DNA of 64,000 nucleotides from NCBI GenBank assembly GCA_003052455.1, contig QAPD01000001.1, positions 1 to 64,000 on the forward strand. Direction: 5' to 3'. The notes beneath the pieces were generated by a model that was not told the origin of the DNA, did no database searches, and worked only from the letters and a program-made list of their open reading frames with translations. Shown here one piece after another: positions 26,216 through 36,226 of this stretch. The first letter of the stretch is position 1. The number at the start of each line of letters is the position of its first letter. The DNA comes from Sphaerisporangium cinnabarinum. GTDB taxonomy: Bacteria > Actinomycetota > Actinomycetes > Actinomycetales > Cellulomonadaceae. A program made the position numbers and the translations under genes.

Positions 26216-26958
26216 GTCGAATCACCGCGCATGACTTGGCCGTACGCAGACTCAGCGGGGCGAGGGGCATGCGTCGGCGCGAGGGCGAGGAACTCTCCGG
26301 TCGTGCCCTGAAATCTCACGACACCCTCGTGGAGCACGACGACGTGATCGAAGAGATCGCCGAGGTCGTCCACCTGGTGCGTCGACACGATGACGGTGCG
26401 TTCGCTTCCCAAGCGCATGACCAGGTCACGGAACGTCGCGCGCTGCACCGGGTCGAGACCGGATGTCGGTTCGTCCAGGAGCAGGACCGACGGATCCGTC
26501 ACCAGCGCCTCCGCCAGCCCGACCCGACGGAGCTGTCCGCCCGAAAGGTGCGCCGCCCGCGCGTTCTGGCGCTCGAGCAGATCGACCTGCTCGAGCGCCA
26601 GAGCTGCCCGCTCCCACGCCTCTCGGCGTGGGAGACCAGCGAGCCAGGCTGCGTAGGCAACCTGTTGCCGGGTGGTGAGACCCGGATGCGCCCGGACATC
26701 CTGGGGCATCCATCCGACCAGCCTCGCCCGCGCGCGCCTGACGGTCCGCGCGCTCGCTCCTCGTGGTACTCCCGCAATCTCGACCGCACCCGACCGGGGA
26801 GTGAGGCAACCAGCGAGCAGGCCGAGAAGCGTGGACTTTCCCGCACCGTTCGAGCCGAGCAGCACGGTCCGCCCCGACGAGAACGCGAGGTCGAGGCCCG
26901 ACAGGATGGTGGAACCTCGACGACCGTAAGCGAACTGGACAGCGTTGAGCGCGATCAC
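26212..26958 (-). CDS. Island ABC transporter ATP-binding protein
   Basis: 248 residues, complete ABC ATPase: Walker A LLGSNGAGKSTLLGLL, Q-loop VGWMPQDVRAHPG, signature LSGGQLRRVGLAEAL, Walker B VLLLDEPTSGLDPVQ and the H-loop VIVSTHQVDD. It belongs to the exporter/ABC-2-like type rather than an importer. Two GTGs are possible: AGGAGG runs straight into the one at 26967 but stands eight bases from the one at 26958, which is therefore preferred. It is translationally coupled to the permease gene downstream and lies 37 bases after the secreted-protein gene. Confidence 0.9.
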   Translation of the reverse strand: MIALNAVQFAYGRRGSTILSGLDLAFSSGRTVLLGSNGAGKSTLLGLLAGCLTPRSGAVEIAGVPRGASARTVRRARARLVGWMPQDVRAHPGLTTRQQVAYAAWLAGLPRREAWERAALALEQVDLLERQNARAAHLSGGQLRRVGLAEALVTDPSVLLLDEPTSGLDPVQRATFRDLVMRLGSERTVIVSTHQVDDLGDLFDHVVVLHEGVVRFQGTTGEFLALAPTHAPRPAESAYGQVMRGDST

Positions 26959-26995
26959 CCTCTGCACCTCCTTGCCCTCGGACTCGTGACGCGAG

Positions 26996-27416
26996 CTAGT
27001 AGCGCACCTGCACCGTGTTCACGTACAGGTGATCGAAAGCTGGCACTGCCCCGTTGACCTCGGTCAGCCGGAACTTGTACTTGGATGCGCTCTGCCGCCC
27101 CCAGTTGCCCGTGCTGCCGGAGCTTGCACCGCACGCCAGCTGCTTTTCCGAGACGGTCTGGTCGGGCGCCAGGGTTCGCACGCGAATCAGGCTCACGCGA
27201 GCACTGGTCACAGCGCGAGCGTTCGACTCGAACCGGCAGTTCTGGAACCTGATAGTCGTACCGACCCAGTCGGTGTTCCGGTCGTCCCACGTTCGGGACT
27301 CGTTACCAGGGAGCCATCGCGAAATCGATGAATCGAATGCTCCTTCCGCGTGGGCTGCGCCTGCAGCCCCGACGACTAGCACCAGCGAGAGAGAGTGCTC
27401 CTGCGAACTTCCTCAT
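26996..27416 (-). pseudogene. Small secreted protein with signal peptide frameshifted at a CT repeat
   Basis: From ATG 27416, with GAGGAG six bases upstream, the frame reads MRKFAGALSLA then drifts out. The frame that encodes the mature protein begins LVVGAAGAAHA and continues with EGAFDSSISRW to TAG at 26996. The break falls in a CTCTCTCTC tract (27395-27387). One more CT unit would restore a classic signal peptide: MRKFAGALSLSLVLVVGAAG followed by a cleavage site after AHA. The mature part, about 115 residues, has two cysteines (FQNCRF, LACGAS), a WGRQS segment and ends VQVRY; I do not recognise it. It is the first gene of the ABC island, so it may be the transporter's cargo, a sensor or a bacteriocin-like product. 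The break may be real, phase-variable or a sequencing error. Confidence 0.7.
27387..27395 (-). repeat. CT dinucleotide repeat inside the signal peptide
   Basis: Nine bases, 4.5 units of CT on the coding strand. With 4.5 units the start codon is out of frame with the mature protein; with 5.5 units it is in frame. Confidence 0.85.
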
Positions 27417-27505
27417 GATTGCTCCTCGGTCATTTTCTGGTCGGCGCCTAAGTCGGATCAGTGACCCTTGGGCGGGCGAAAGCTACACCGCGCAACGACG
27501 CCGCA

Positions 27506-29014
27506 TCAGCCTCTGTCCACCTCTGGAGGCCCGGCCGCACCTCCGAGGATGTCGCGGATGCGCCCGAGGCGGTCCGTGACCTGCCGCTCGTACCCGCGGT
27601 CCGTGGGCGTGTAGTACCGCGACCCGACGAGGGAGTCAGGCAGGTACTGCTGCGCGGCGACGCCGTGCGGCGCGTCGTGCGCGTACCGGTAGCCCGCACC
27701 GTGACCGAGCTGCTTGGCGCCCGGGTAGTGCGCGTCGCGCAGGTGAGGCGGGACCGACCCCGCCTTCCCGGCGCGCACGTCCGCGAGCGCCGCGTCGATC
27801 CCGAGGTAGGCCGCGTTCGACTTGGGCGCGGTCGCCAGGTGCACGACCGCCTCGGCGAGGACGATCCGACCCTCGGGCATGCCGATGAGCTGGACCGCCT
27901 GGGCGGCCGCTACCGCGGTCTGCAGCGCCGAGGGGTCGGCCATGCCGACGTCCTCCGCGGCGGCGATGACGATGCGGCGGGCGATGAAGCGCGGGTCCTC
28001 CCCCGCCGCGATCATGCGGGCGAGGTAGTGCAGCGAGGCGTCGACGTCGGAGCCGCGCATCGACTTGATGAAGGCGGACACGACGTCGTAGTGCTGGTCG
28101 CCGTCGCGGTCGTACCGCACCGCGGCGACGTCGACGGCGCGCTCGACGGCGTCGAGGTCGACGGGCACGGGCGGGGGGCCGGCGTCGGGCGTGCCGCGCC
28201 CTGCGCCCTCGGGGGGCTCGGCGTCGTCGTCGGCCGAGGCGGCCGCTGCTGGCACGGGTACGGGGGCGTCGGACAGCGCGGCGCCGGCGGCGGCCTCGAG
28301 CACGGTGAGCGCCTTGCGTGCGTCGCCGCCGGCGAGGCGCACGAGGTGGTCCTCCGCCTCGTCGGTGAGCGCGACGAGGCCGCCGAGGCCGCGCTCGTCG
28401 GCGACCGCGCGGCGCACGAGCGCGCGGACGTCGTCGTCGCCGAGCGGCTGGAGGGTGAGCAGGAGAGAGCGCGACAGCAGCGGGGAGTTGACGGAGAAGC
28501 TGGGGTTCTCCGTGGTGGCGGCGACGAGCGTGACCCAGCGGTTCTCGACGCTGGGCAGGAGCGCGTCCTGCTGCGACTTGGAGAAGCGGTGCACCTCGTC
28601 GATGAACAGGACGGTCTCCTCGCCGCCGGTGGCGAGTCGGCGGCGCGCGTCCTCGACGACCGTGCGGACGTCCTTGACGCCCGCGGTGACGGCCGAGAGC
28701 TCGACGAAGCGGCGGCCGGAGGCGGTCGCGATGAGGTAGGCGAGCGTCGTCTTCCCGGTGCCGGGCGGGCCCCAGAGGATGACGGAGCCGGGCGCCGCGC
28801 GGCCGCCGGACGCGTCGCTCTCGGTACCGGACCTGATGAGCCGCCGCAGGGGCGAGCCGGGCACGAGGAGGTGGGCCTGGCCCGCGACCTCGTCGAGGGT
28901 GGCGGGGCGCATGCGCACGGCGAGCGGGGCCCCCGGTCCGGGTCGCGGCGTGCCCTGCGCGCCGGAGGTGGCGGCGCCGAAGAGGTCGCCGCCGAAGAGA
29001 TCACCGGTGGACAT
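27506..29014 (-). CDS. rarA: Replication-associated recombination protein RarA (MgsA) AAA+ ATPase
   Basis: 502 residues, clamp-loader-like ATPase that acts at stalled forks. Walker [18 protein letters not shown] near residue 80, Walker [15 protein letters not shown], sensor [11 protein letters not shown], and the MgsA C-terminal oligomerisation region ([43 protein letters not shown]). Between the AAA+ core and the C-terminal domain is an Ala/Pro/Asp-rich linker (about 260-300). ATG 29014 lies seven bases after TAGGCT (29027-29022), suggesting a leaderless transcript. In related genomes it normally sits next to rpsD; here the ABC island separates them. Confidence 0.94.
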   Translation of the reverse strand: MSTGDLFGGDLFGAATSGAQGTPRPGPGAPLAVRMRPATLDEVAGQAHLLVPGSPLRRLIRSGTESDASGGRAAPGSVILWGPPGTGKTTLAYLIATASGRRFVELSAVTAGVKDVRTVVEDARRRLATGGEETVLFIDEVHRFSKSQQDALLPSVENRWVTLVAATTENPSFSVNSPLLSRSLLLTLQPLGDDDVRALVRRAVADERGLGGLVALTDEAEDHLVRLAGGDARKALTVLEAAAGAALSDAPVPVPAAAASADDDAEPPEGAGRGTPDAGPPPVPVDLDAVERAVDVAAVRYDRDGDQHYDVVSAFIKSMRGSDVDASLHYLARMIAAGEDPRFIARRIVIAAAEDVGMADPSALQTAVAAAQAVQLIGMPEGRIVLAEAVVHLATAPKSNAAYLGIDAALADVRAGKAGSVPPHLRDAHYPGAKQLGHGAGYRYAHDAPHGVAAQQYLPDSLVGSRYYTPTDRGYERQVTDRLGRIRDILGGAAGPPEVDRG

Positions 29015-29124
29015 GGGCTCGAGCCTACGCACCGCCGCCCACGCGGAGGTGCCGGGCCGGGGAGGTCGGGTGAACGTCCGTCCCCGGGGCGCGGGAGATC
29101 TGACACGCGGCGGGAGCGGGTGGG

Positions 29125-31383
29125 ATGCTGGCGCTCGTGTTCTCGAGCCTCGGTCGTCGTGTCGCCCGCCACCCGCGTCTCACCGTCGTCGTGTGGGTCC
29201 TCCTCACGGCGCTCGGCTTCGCGCTGGCGCTGTTCGGGGTCCACGGGGAGAGCGTGTTCGACCGCGTGACGACGGGCGCGCCGACGATCCCGGGCTCGGA
29301 CAGCGAGCGGGCGTCGCAGGTCCTCGCGGAGAACGACGAGGGCGGCACGGAGATCACGCTCCTGGTGTCCGGCGTCGACCCGGCGGACCCGCAGGTCGTG
29401 GAGGCCATGACGGGGGTCGACGCCGACCTCGTCGCCATCGAGGGTGTCGACACGGTCATCGACCCGTACGTGATCCCCGGCGGCGTGGAGGACCCCGCGG
29501 CGCAGTCGCTCGTCGCGCAGGACGGGCGCGGCTTCCTCTCGGTCGTGACGCTGCGCACCGACCTCGACGCCGAGCGCACCGACGCGGTCGCGGACCGCGT
29601 CGTGGAGCAGCTCGAGGCCGTCCCCGGGGTGCTCGCGGACGCCGCTCCGGAGGCGGCGGGCGACGCGACGGGCCTGGTGGGGTCGAACGGGCTCATCGTC
29701 GAGGCGATCACGAGCCAGGTCGAGGAGGACCTCACGACGGGAGAGGCCGTCGCCCTGCCGGTCGCGCTGCTCATCATGGTGCTCGTCTTCGGCGGGTTCC
29801 TCGCCGCGGCGATGCCGATGGCCGGGGCCGTCGCGTCGATCGGTGCTGGCCTCGGGGTGCTGCTGGGCCTCACGTACGTGCTCGACGTCGACGCCTCCAT
29901 CGTCAACGTCGTCACCCTGCTCGGCCTGGGCCTGTCGATCGACTACGGGCTGCTCGTGGTGTCGCGGTTCCGGGAGGAGCTGCACCGCCTGATCGAGGCG
30001 GGCGACGACCCGTCCCTGCGTCGGCGGCGCGGAGACGGGGTGGTGCACGAGGCGCTCGTGCGCACCATGGAGACCGCGGGCCGCACGGTCGCGTTCTCGG
30101 CGCTCACGGTCGCGATCTCCATCGCGGGCCTCATGGTGTTCCGCCCGGACATCCTGCGCGCGGTCGGCGCGGCCGGGCTCGGGGTCGTGCTCGTGGCCGT
30201 CGCGACGGCGCTCACCCTCGTCCCCGCGCTGCTCGCGTACTCGGGGCGCCGCCTCGCCCGCCCGGGGCTGCTCGGCCGGGTCCCGGGGCTGCGCCGCGTG
30301 CTCGCCCGGACCGCGGACGTGCAGTCGGACGAGGGCGCGTTCTCGCGCCTCGCGGGGCGCGTCCAGCGGCACCCGCTGTGGGTGCTGCTCACCACGGCAG
30401 CGCTGCTCGTGGTCCTCGCTCTGCCCGTGCTCGGGCTGCAGCTGCGGAACTCGGGGATCGAGCTGCTCCCCCAGGGGTCGCCGCAGCGTGAGTTCGTCGA
30501 CGAGCTCGCCGCGCAGTACCCGTCGAGCGCGGGTGCCCAGGTCGTCGCGGTCGTGGACGCGAGCGTCGAGGACGCCCAAGCCTGGGCCGACGACGTGGCG
30601 ACGCTCGACGGCGTCGCGAGCGTCGACCCGGCGGCGCCGCTCGGGTCGTACGCCGTGGTGGGCGTGCACGTCGACACGGACGACGCCGGCGGGCCGGAGG
30701 CCGTGGACGTCGTGCGGGAGGTCCGGGCGACCGACCCGGGTTTCGAGGTGTGGGTCACCGGTCAGGCGGCGGGGCAGGTCGACTTCCTCGAGGCGCTCGG
30801 CGAGCGCGTGTGGTGGGCCGTGGGGATCGTCGTCGGCGCGACGCTCGTGCTGCTGTTCCTCATGACCGGCTCGGTCGTGGTGCCGGTGAAGGCGCTGCTG
30901 ACGAACGCGTTGTCGCTCGCGGCGTCCCTCGGGGTGCTCGTGTGGGTGTTCCAGGACGGCCACCTGGAAGGGCTGCTGAACTTCTCCTCGGTGGGCGGGA
31001 TCGAGACGTACGTCGTCGCGCTCGTCGTCGCCTTCGCGTTCGGCCTCGCGATGGACTACGAGGTGTTCCTGCTCGCACGCATCAAGGAGCTCTACGACAC
31101 CGGTCTGTCCAACGACGAGGCGGTCCGGCTGGGGCTGCAGCGCTCCGGGCGGATCATCACGTCGGCGGCCGCGATCATCGTCGTCGTGTTCGCCGGCTTC
31201 GTCTTCGGTGACCTGCTGGTCATCAAGGAGGTCGGGTTCGCGCTCGCCGTCGCCGTCCTCGTCGACGCGACGATCGTGCGCCTCCTGCTGGTCCCCGCGA
31301 CGATGACGCTGCTCGGGCGGTACAACTGGTGGGCGCCCGGACCGCTGCGCCGGGTGCACCGCCGGCTCGCGATCACCCACTGA
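29125..31383 (+). CDS. MMPL/RND family transporter
   Basis: 752 residues with two repeats, each one membrane span, an extracytoplasmic loop and about five more spans. The first repeat begins [21 protein letters not shown] and contains [20 protein letters not shown]; the second begins [22 protein letters not shown] and contains [20 protein letters not shown]. Both Asp-Tyr pairs are the conserved proton-relay motif of MMPL proteins. Actinobacterial members export lipids or siderophore-like compounds; the substrate here cannot be told. ATG 29125 has GGGAG upstream. Divergent from rarA. Confidence 0.92.
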   Translation: MLALVFSSLGRRVARHPRLTVVVWVLLTALGFALALFGVHGESVFDRVTTGAPTIPGSDSERASQVLAENDEGGTEITLLVSGVDPADPQVVEAMTGVDADLVAIEGVDTVIDPYVIPGGVEDPAAQSLVAQDGRGFLSVVTLRTDLDAERTDAVADRVVEQLEAVPGVLADAAPEAAGDATGLVGSNGLIVEAITSQVEEDLTTGEAVALPVALLIMVLVFGGFLAAAMPMAGAVASIGAGLGVLLGLTYVLDVDASIVNVVTLLGLGLSIDYGLLVVSRFREELHRLIEAGDDPSLRRRRGDGVVHEALVRTMETAGRTVAFSALTVAISIAGLMVFRPDILRAVGAAGLGVVLVAVATALTLVPALLAYSGRRLARPGLLGRVPGLRRVLARTADVQSDEGAFSRLAGRVQRHPLWVLLTTAALLVVLALPVLGLQLRNSGIELLPQGSPQREFVDELAAQYPSSAGAQVVAVVDASVEDAQAWADDVATLDGVASVDPAAPLGSYAVVGVHVDTDDAGGPEAVDVVREVRATDPGFEVWVTGQAAGQVDFLEALGERVWWAVGIVVGATLVLLFLMTGSVVVPVKALLTNALSLAASLGVLVWVFQDGHLEGLLNFSSVGGIETYVVALVVAFAFGLAMDYEVFLLARIKELYDTGLSNDEAVRLGLQRSGRIITSAAAIIVVVFAGFVFGDLLVIKEVGFALAVAVLVDATIVRLLLVPATMTLLGRYNWWAPGPLRRVHRRLAITH

Positions 31384-31434
31384 GACGCCCCCACCGGCAG
31401 GGACGGTTCGTGCGCGGGCACTCCCGCGGGCGGC

Positions 31435-31440
31435 TACGGT
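31435..31440 (+). promoter_or_regulatory. Candidate -10 element of the response regulator gene
   Basis: TACGGT, with a short palindrome CGCGGG-CACT-CCCGCG (31413-31428) just upstream where a -35 or operator would lie. The palindrome could also terminate the MMPL gene. Confidence 0.45.
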
Positions 31441-31474
31441 AGGCGGCAGCACTCAGTCGCACGGGGGGAGACGG

Positions 31475-32233
31475 ATGGCGGACAACACGCGCACCGCGGT
31501 GATCGTCGAGGACGACGCGGAGATCCGTGATCTCCTGCGGACGGTGCTCGGTCAGGCCGGCTTCGTCACCGAGGCGGCCGCGACCGGCGTCGAGGGCGTG
31601 GAGCTCGTCCGGCGGACCGACCCGGTCGTGACGACCCTCGACGTGAGCCTGCCCGACATCGACGGGTTCGAGGTGTGCCGGCGCATCCGCCAGGTCTCCG
31701 ACACCTACATCGTGATGCTCACCGCGCGCACCGACGAGATCGACACCCTGATGGGCCTGGACGCCGGTGCCGACGACTACCAGACGAAGCCGTTCCGCCC
31801 GCGCGAGCTGCGTGCGCGGATCGAGGCGCTCCTGCGCCGACCGCGACGCGGCCTGCCGTCCGACGGCGCCGACGCCGCACGACCCGCTCCGGCGGACCAC
31901 GAGCCGACCCTCGTGGGCTCGGACGGGCTCCTGCTGGACGTCCCCCGCCGCACGGCCACGGTCGACGGCTCGGCCGTCCACCTGACGCGCAGCGAGTACG
32001 ACCTGCTGGGCGCGCTCGTCGAGGCGTCGGGTCGCGTCGTCAGCCGCAACGAGCTCGTCCGCGTCCTGTGGGGCGAGGAGTACGACGCCGGCACGTACGT
32101 CACGGACGCGGACCGGCGCAGCGTGGAGGTGCACATCGCGAACCTCCGCCGCAAGCTCGGCGACGGCCCGACGTCGCCCCGGTGGATCCGCACCGTGCGT
32201 GGCGTCGGCTACCGGTTCGACCCCGCGGGCTGA
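31475..32233 (+). CDS. OmpR-family response regulator
   Basis: 252 residues: receiver domain with acidic pair VEDDAEI, phospho-acceptor Asp in VVTTLDVSLPDIDGFEV (about residue 54), conserved Thr/Ser in VMLTARTDE and Lys in YQTKPFRPREL; linker; C-terminal winged helix (HLTRSEYDLLGALVEASG, VEVHIANLRRKLGD, WIRTVRGVGYRFDP). GGGGGGAG precedes the ATG. There is no adjacent histidine kinase. Instead it converges with a degenerate Hpt-like gene and overlaps it by 25 bases at the 3' ends. Confidence 0.93.
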   Translation: MADNTRTAVIVEDDAEIRDLLRTVLGQAGFVTEAAATGVEGVELVRRTDPVVTTLDVSLPDIDGFEVCRRIRQVSDTYIVMLTARTDEIDTLMGLDAGADDYQTKPFRPRELRARIEALLRRPRRGLPSDGADAARPAPADHEPTLVGSDGLLLDVPRRTATVDGSAVHLTRSEYDLLGALVEASGRVVSRNELVRVLWGEEYDAGTYVTDADRRSVEVHIANLRRKLGDGPTSPRWIRTVRGVGYRFDPAG

Positions 32234-32607
32234 CCGACGGCGGGCGGCGGCTCGCCGAGCAGCAGCGACACGTCGTCGCAGGCACGACGGGCGGCCGCCC
32301 GCAGCGTGGTGAGCGCGCGCGCCTCGTCCGACGTCGTCCGGGCGTCGGGCCGGGAGCGGTGCCGCTCGAGCACCGCGGAGGCGGCGTCCCCGACCTCCGC
32401 GGCCCCGACCATGAGCGACGTCGAGCGCACCGTGAGCAGCGCGCTGCGCGCCTCCTCGTCGTCGCCCCGGGCGAGCGCGACCGCCGCTGCGTCGACCCGC
32501 GGGACGACGAGATCCCGGTACGCGACGAAGAACCGCCGGACGGCCTGCACGTCGCCGTCCAGGTCGTCCGCGAGCGCCGTCCACGCCTGGCGCAGGTCCT
32601 CCCTCAC
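32209..32607 (-). CDS. Degenerate Hpt-like helical protein
   Basis: 132 residues, mostly helical. Residues about 38-85 follow the histidine phosphotransfer pattern: LARGDDEEARSALLTVRSTSLMVGAAEVGDAASAVLE can be laid over the AHTLKGSAxxVGA core, read in short pieces, but the phosphorylated His position is Leu58 and the Lys-Gly is Arg-Ser. It could therefore not carry phosphate in the usual way. GTG 32607 overlaps the glycosyltransferase stop (GTGA), so the two are coupled. Its 3' end runs 25 bases into the end of the response regulator gene on the other strand. The Hpt assignment is from pattern only and could be wrong. Confidence 0.65.
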   Translation of the reverse strand: MREDLRQAWTALADDLDGDVQAVRRFFVAYRDLVVPRVDAAAVALARGDDEEARSALLTVRSTSLMVGAAEVGDAASAVLERHRSRPDARTTSDEARALTTLRAAARRACDDVSLLLGEPPPAVGQPAGSNR

Positions 32608-34064
32608 GCGCGGAGGCCGTGGTGGCGGCGCACGAGGCGGCGCAGCATGAAGAAGGTCTGGAGGATCGTCACCACGCCGAGGACCGGCCACCCGACGGAG
32701 AGGACGGCGGACTGGACCCCGGGGGTCAGCGTCGTCCAGGCCCACACGACGGCCGCGAGGGCGACCAGGGTGACGAGCAGCGGGCTGAGGTAGGCCCAGC
32801 CGCTGCCGCGCTCGGCCTTGGCCTGCGCCGCCCAGTTGTCGGTGCGCGAGCGGGAGAGGAACTTGGACCAGGCGCGCACGAAGTGCCCGATGCGGATCCA
32901 CATGTAGGCCTCGGCCGGGACGAGGGTCGCGGCGAAGAGCACGTCGCGCCAGGTGCGTCCGCGGATGGAGAGCGCGGTCCGGAGGTTGAGCGCGACCGCG
33001 ACGGCGGGCGGCACGAGCCAGACGGGCGAGAAGCGGAACGCGTGGAGGCTCAGCGCGCCGGCGACGAGCAGGCCGAACAGGATGCGCGTGGCGGCGTTGA
33101 CGAGCATGCTCGCGTTCTCCATCCAGCGCAGGCGCAGGTTGGGGTGGAACGGCTGGCCGCGGGTGTCGCCGCGCTGCCCGGGCCACATGAGGTCGATCGC
33201 GCCGTAGTTCCACTTGACCTGCTGGCCGTCGAGCGCGCGCAGCGTCGTCATGCCGCCGACGGTCGCGCGCGCGGTCGCCGAGATCTTCGTCGAGTAGCCG
33301 AGCGACTTGATCTGGAGGCTGAGGAGGGAGTCCTCGACCTCGGAGTCGGAGACCCACGGGTCGCGCTGGTGGTGCGCGAGCATGACCGCCTCGAGCGCCG
33401 ACATGCGGAAGAGCGAGGCTTGCCCGCCGAGGACGGCCATGTTCCGGCCGCGCAGGAGGTTCTGCATGTTGAACGCGGCGAACTGGGCGCGCTGGCCGGT
33501 GAGCAGGAACCGGCTGAGCGGTCCGCGCGGCGTGACGTTGTCGACGGTGTAGATGGCGGAGATGCCGCCGATGCGCGGGTCGGAGGACATCTCGGCCTCG
33601 AGGCGCTCGACGGCGTCCTTGGCCAGCACGGTGTCGCCGTCCACGCCGAGGAGGTAGTCCGCACCGTGCACGAGCCGGTAGCCGTAGTTGAGGGCACCGA
33701 CCTTCTTGTCGGCCAGGGTGCCGAGGTCGTGGACGTACACGCGTGTCGTCTGCTCGACGCCGCGGCGGCGCCTCGTGTGCTCCCCGGCGAGCTTGGACGC
33801 CTTGGCAAAGGTGCGGTCGCTCGTGTTGTTGACCACGACGTGCACGACGTCCGGCAGGCGGGTCTGGCGCAGGATGCCCTTGAGCACGGACTTGATCGTC
33901 GATCCCTCGTTGTAGGCGGGGACGATCGCGCCGATCGTCGCGCGGCGGACGGGGGCCTGGACCACGACCTCGTCGGGCGTGAACTGGTAGCGGTCGAGCT
34001 CCGTGCCGAAGGGCGCGGGCTCGTCGACGTCGACCGGGTCGCGGTCGGTGAGCAGGGCGGTCAT
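32604..34064 (-). CDS. Family 2 glycosyltransferase, membrane-bound
   Basis: 486 residues. GT-A domain first: IGAIVPAYNEGSTIKSVLKG, HVVVNNTSDRT, LLGVDGDTVL (DxD), SDSEVEDSLLSLQIKSLG (catalytic ED). Then about four or five membrane spans (LLVAGALSLHAF, WLVPPAVAVALNL, LLVTLVALAAVVWAW, LGVVTILQTFFML). This is the architecture of processive synthases or polyprenol-linked transferases of the cellulose/hyaluronan-synthase type. The product is unknown. ATG 34064 has GAGG five bases upstream; a TTG 27 bases earlier is possible. Operon with the Hpt-like gene. Confidence 0.9.
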   Translation of the reverse strand: MTALLTDRDPVDVDEPAPFGTELDRYQFTPDEVVVQAPVRRATIGAIVPAYNEGSTIKSVLKGILRQTRLPDVVHVVVNNTSDRTFAKASKLAGEHTRRRRGVEQTTRVYVHDLGTLADKKVGALNYGYRLVHGADYLLGVDGDTVLAKDAVERLEAEMSSDPRIGGISAIYTVDNVTPRGPLSRFLLTGQRAQFAAFNMQNLLRGRNMAVLGGQASLFRMSALEAVMLAHHQRDPWVSDSEVEDSLLSLQIKSLGYSTKISATARATVGGMTTLRALDGQQVKWNYGAIDLMWPGQRGDTRGQPFHPNLRLRWMENASMLVNAATRILFGLLVAGALSLHAFRFSPVWLVPPAVAVALNLRTALSIRGRTWRDVLFAATLVPAEAYMWIRIGHFVRAWSKFLSRSRTDNWAAQAKAERGSGWAYLSPLLVTLVALAAVVWAWTTLTPGVQSAVLSVGWPVLGVVTILQTFFMLRRLVRRHHGLRA

Positions 34065-34269
34065 GAGTGCCTCGTTCGTCGTGGGGTTCAACGAGCACGA
34101 TCCTGCGCGCCCCGGCGCGAGGCACCCGCCGAGTCGGCGCAGCGAAACCTCAGGATCTGCTCAAGATCCGGACGGGACGCCAGGAAGGGGCGCGGGCTTC
34201 GGCCTCGCCCCGCGCGGGTGTCGTGATTCGCCGTGACGGAGTCTCGGGTCGGCGTCGTCCGGACGCGCA

Positions 34270-34304
34270 GAGGGCGCGCCACCCGGCGGGGGTGGCGCGC
34301 CCTC
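34270..34304 (-). terminator. Hairpin terminator after aspS
   Basis: Perfect 15-bp stem (34270-34284 with 34290-34304), 5-base loop, 20 bases beyond the aspS stop; no T-tract. Confidence 0.8.
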
Positions 34305-34323
34305 GACGTCGTGCGGGCTGCGG

Positions 34324-36138
34324 CTACGCGTCCGTGCGCCCGGTCGCGTCGCCGTCCTGACCGCCGTCGGGCGCAGGAGCGGCGGGCTTGGCGTCGACGC
34401 CGGCCTCCTTGCGCTGCTCGGGCGTGATCGGGGCGGGTGCCTGCGTGAGCGGGTCGTACCCGCCGCCCGACTTGGGGAACGCGATGACGTCGCGGATGGA
34501 GTCCGACTTCGTCAGCAGCGCGACGATGCGGTCCCAGCCGAACGCGATCCCGCCGTGCGGGGGCGCGCCGAACTTGAACGCGTCGAGGAGGAAGCCGAAC
34601 TTCTCCTGCGCCTCCTCGGGCCCGATGCCCATGACGTCGAAGACGCGCTCCTGCACGTCGCGACGGTGGATACGGATGGACCCGCCGCCGATCTCGTTGC
34701 CGTTGCACACGATGTCGTAGGCGTAGGCGAGCGCCTCGCCCGGGTTCTGCTCGAACGTGTCGACCCAGTCGGGCGTGGGCGACGTGAACGCGTGGTGCAC
34801 GGCGGTCCAGGCCGAGTGGCCGAGGTCGACGTCGTCGTCCTCGCCGGTGGGCTTGAACAGCGGCGCGTCGACGATCCAGACGAACGCCCACGCGTCCTCG
34901 TCGATCTGCCCCGTGCGCTTCGCGATCTCCTGGCGCGCGGCACCGAGCAGGGCGCGCGAGTCGGACGTCTTGCCCGCGGCGAAGAACACGGCGTCGCCCG
35001 GCTGCGCGCCGGTCGCGTCGCGCAGACCCTCGCGCTCGGCGTCGGACAGGTTCTTCGCGACCGGCCCGCCCAGCGTGCCGTCCTCGCCGAACGTCACGTA
35101 CGCGAGGCCGCGGGCGCCGCGCTGCTTGGCCCACTCCTGCCAGGCGTCGAACTGCCGGCGCGGCTGCGACGCCCCGCCCGCCATGACGACGGCACCGACG
35201 TACTCGGCCTGGAACACGCGGAACGGCGTGTCCCGGAAGTAGTCCGTGAGCTCGACGAGGGGGTTGCCGAACCGCAGGTCGGGCTTGTCCGACCCGTACA
35301 GGCGCATGGCGTCGTGGAAGGTCATGCGCGGGATCGGCGTCGGGATCGTGTACCCGACGAGCTCCCACAGCGCGACGAGGATCTTCTCGGCGAGCGCGAT
35401 GACGTCGTCCTGCTCGACGAAGCTCATCTCGACGTCGAGCTGCGTGAACTCGGGCTGGCGGTCCGCGCGGAAGTCCTCGTCGCGGTAGCAGCGCGCGATC
35501 TGGTAGTAGCGCTCCATGCCCGCGACCATGAGGAGCTGCTTGAACAGCTGCGGCGACTGCGGGAGCGCGTACCAGGAGCCGGGCGCGAGGCGCGCGGGCA
35601 CGAGGAAGTCGCGCGCGCCCTCGGGCGTCGAGCGGGTCAGCGTGGGCGTCTCGATCTCGACGAACTCCTCGGCGTCGAGCACGCGGCGTGCGGCCTGATT
35701 CGCCTTGGCGCGCAGGCGCAGGGCGTGCGCCGGGGCGGGTCGGCGCAGGTCGAGGTAGCGGTGCTTGAGGCGCGCCTCCTCGCCGATCGTCTCCGTGTCC
35801 GCGAGCGCCGTCGACACCTGGAACGGCAGGGCCTCGGACGTGTTGAGCACGACGACGTCGGTCGCGACGACCTCGATCTCGCCGGTCGGCAGGGACGGGT
35901 TCTCGTTCCCGTCGGGGCGGCGCGAGACCTCGCCCGTGACCTGGAGCACGAACTCGTTGCGCAGCGGGTGCGCGACGGCCTCGTCGCGGATGACGACCTG
36001 GGCGATGCCGGACGCGTCACGCAGGTCGATGAAGGCGACGCCGCCGTGATCGCGCCGACGGTCGACCCAGCCCGTGAGGGTGACGGTCTGACCGGTGTGC
36101 TCGGCCCGCAGTGAGCCGGCCGTTCGGGTGCGCAGCAC
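34324..36138 (-). CDS. aspS: Aspartyl-tRNA synthetase
   Basis: 604 residues, bacterial-type class IIb enzyme. OB-fold anticodon domain ([22 protein letters not shown]), class II motif 2 ([23 protein letters not shown] read in short parts), GAD insertion domain in the middle, motif 3 [14 protein letters not shown] near residue 540, and a Pro/Asp-rich C-terminal tail of about 30 residues. GTG 36138 has AAGGA upstream. A -10 TAGACT lies at 36206-36201 on the minus strand. Actinobacterial AspRS is often non-discriminating (also charges tRNA-Asn); that cannot be decided from sequence reading alone. Confidence 0.96.
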   Translation of the reverse strand: MLRTRTAGSLRAEHTGQTVTLTGWVDRRRDHGGVAFIDLRDASGIAQVVIRDEAVAHPLRNEFVLQVTGEVSRRPDGNENPSLPTGEIEVVATDVVVLNTSEALPFQVSTALADTETIGEEARLKHRYLDLRRPAPAHALRLRAKANQAARRVLDAEEFVEIETPTLTRSTPEGARDFLVPARLAPGSWYALPQSPQLFKQLLMVAGMERYYQIARCYRDEDFRADRQPEFTQLDVEMSFVEQDDVIALAEKILVALWELVGYTIPTPIPRMTFHDAMRLYGSDKPDLRFGNPLVELTDYFRDTPFRVFQAEYVGAVVMAGGASQPRRQFDAWQEWAKQRGARGLAYVTFGEDGTLGGPVAKNLSDAEREGLRDATGAQPGDAVFFAAGKTSDSRALLGAARQEIAKRTGQIDEDAWAFVWIVDAPLFKPTGEDDDVDLGHSAWTAVHHAFTSPTPDWVDTFEQNPGEALAYAYDIVCNGNEIGGGSIRIHRRDVQERVFDVMGIGPEEAQEKFGFLLDAFKFGAPPHGGIAFGWDRIVALLTKSDSIRDVIAFPKSGGGYDPLTQAPAPITPEQRKEAGVDAKPAAPAPDGGQDGDATGRTDA

Positions 36139-36226
36139 GGAGGGTTCCTTCCAGGTGGGCGGTGGGGGTCGCGATCCCGGTGCGGGGACGCGTCCGCTGA
36201 AGTCTAGTGCGGGCGGGCGGGCGGCT

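Noticed and set aside
27514-29014. Long C-terminal run of rarA in a second frame (28012-31452 minus)
   Set aside because: Out of frame with the AAA+ motifs; contains only Arg/Ser/Pro-rich translation.
29125-31452. Minus-strand open frame opposite the MMPL gene
   Set aside because: The plus-strand frame has clear MMPL membrane spans and motifs; the opposite frame is Arg/Asp/His-rich noise.
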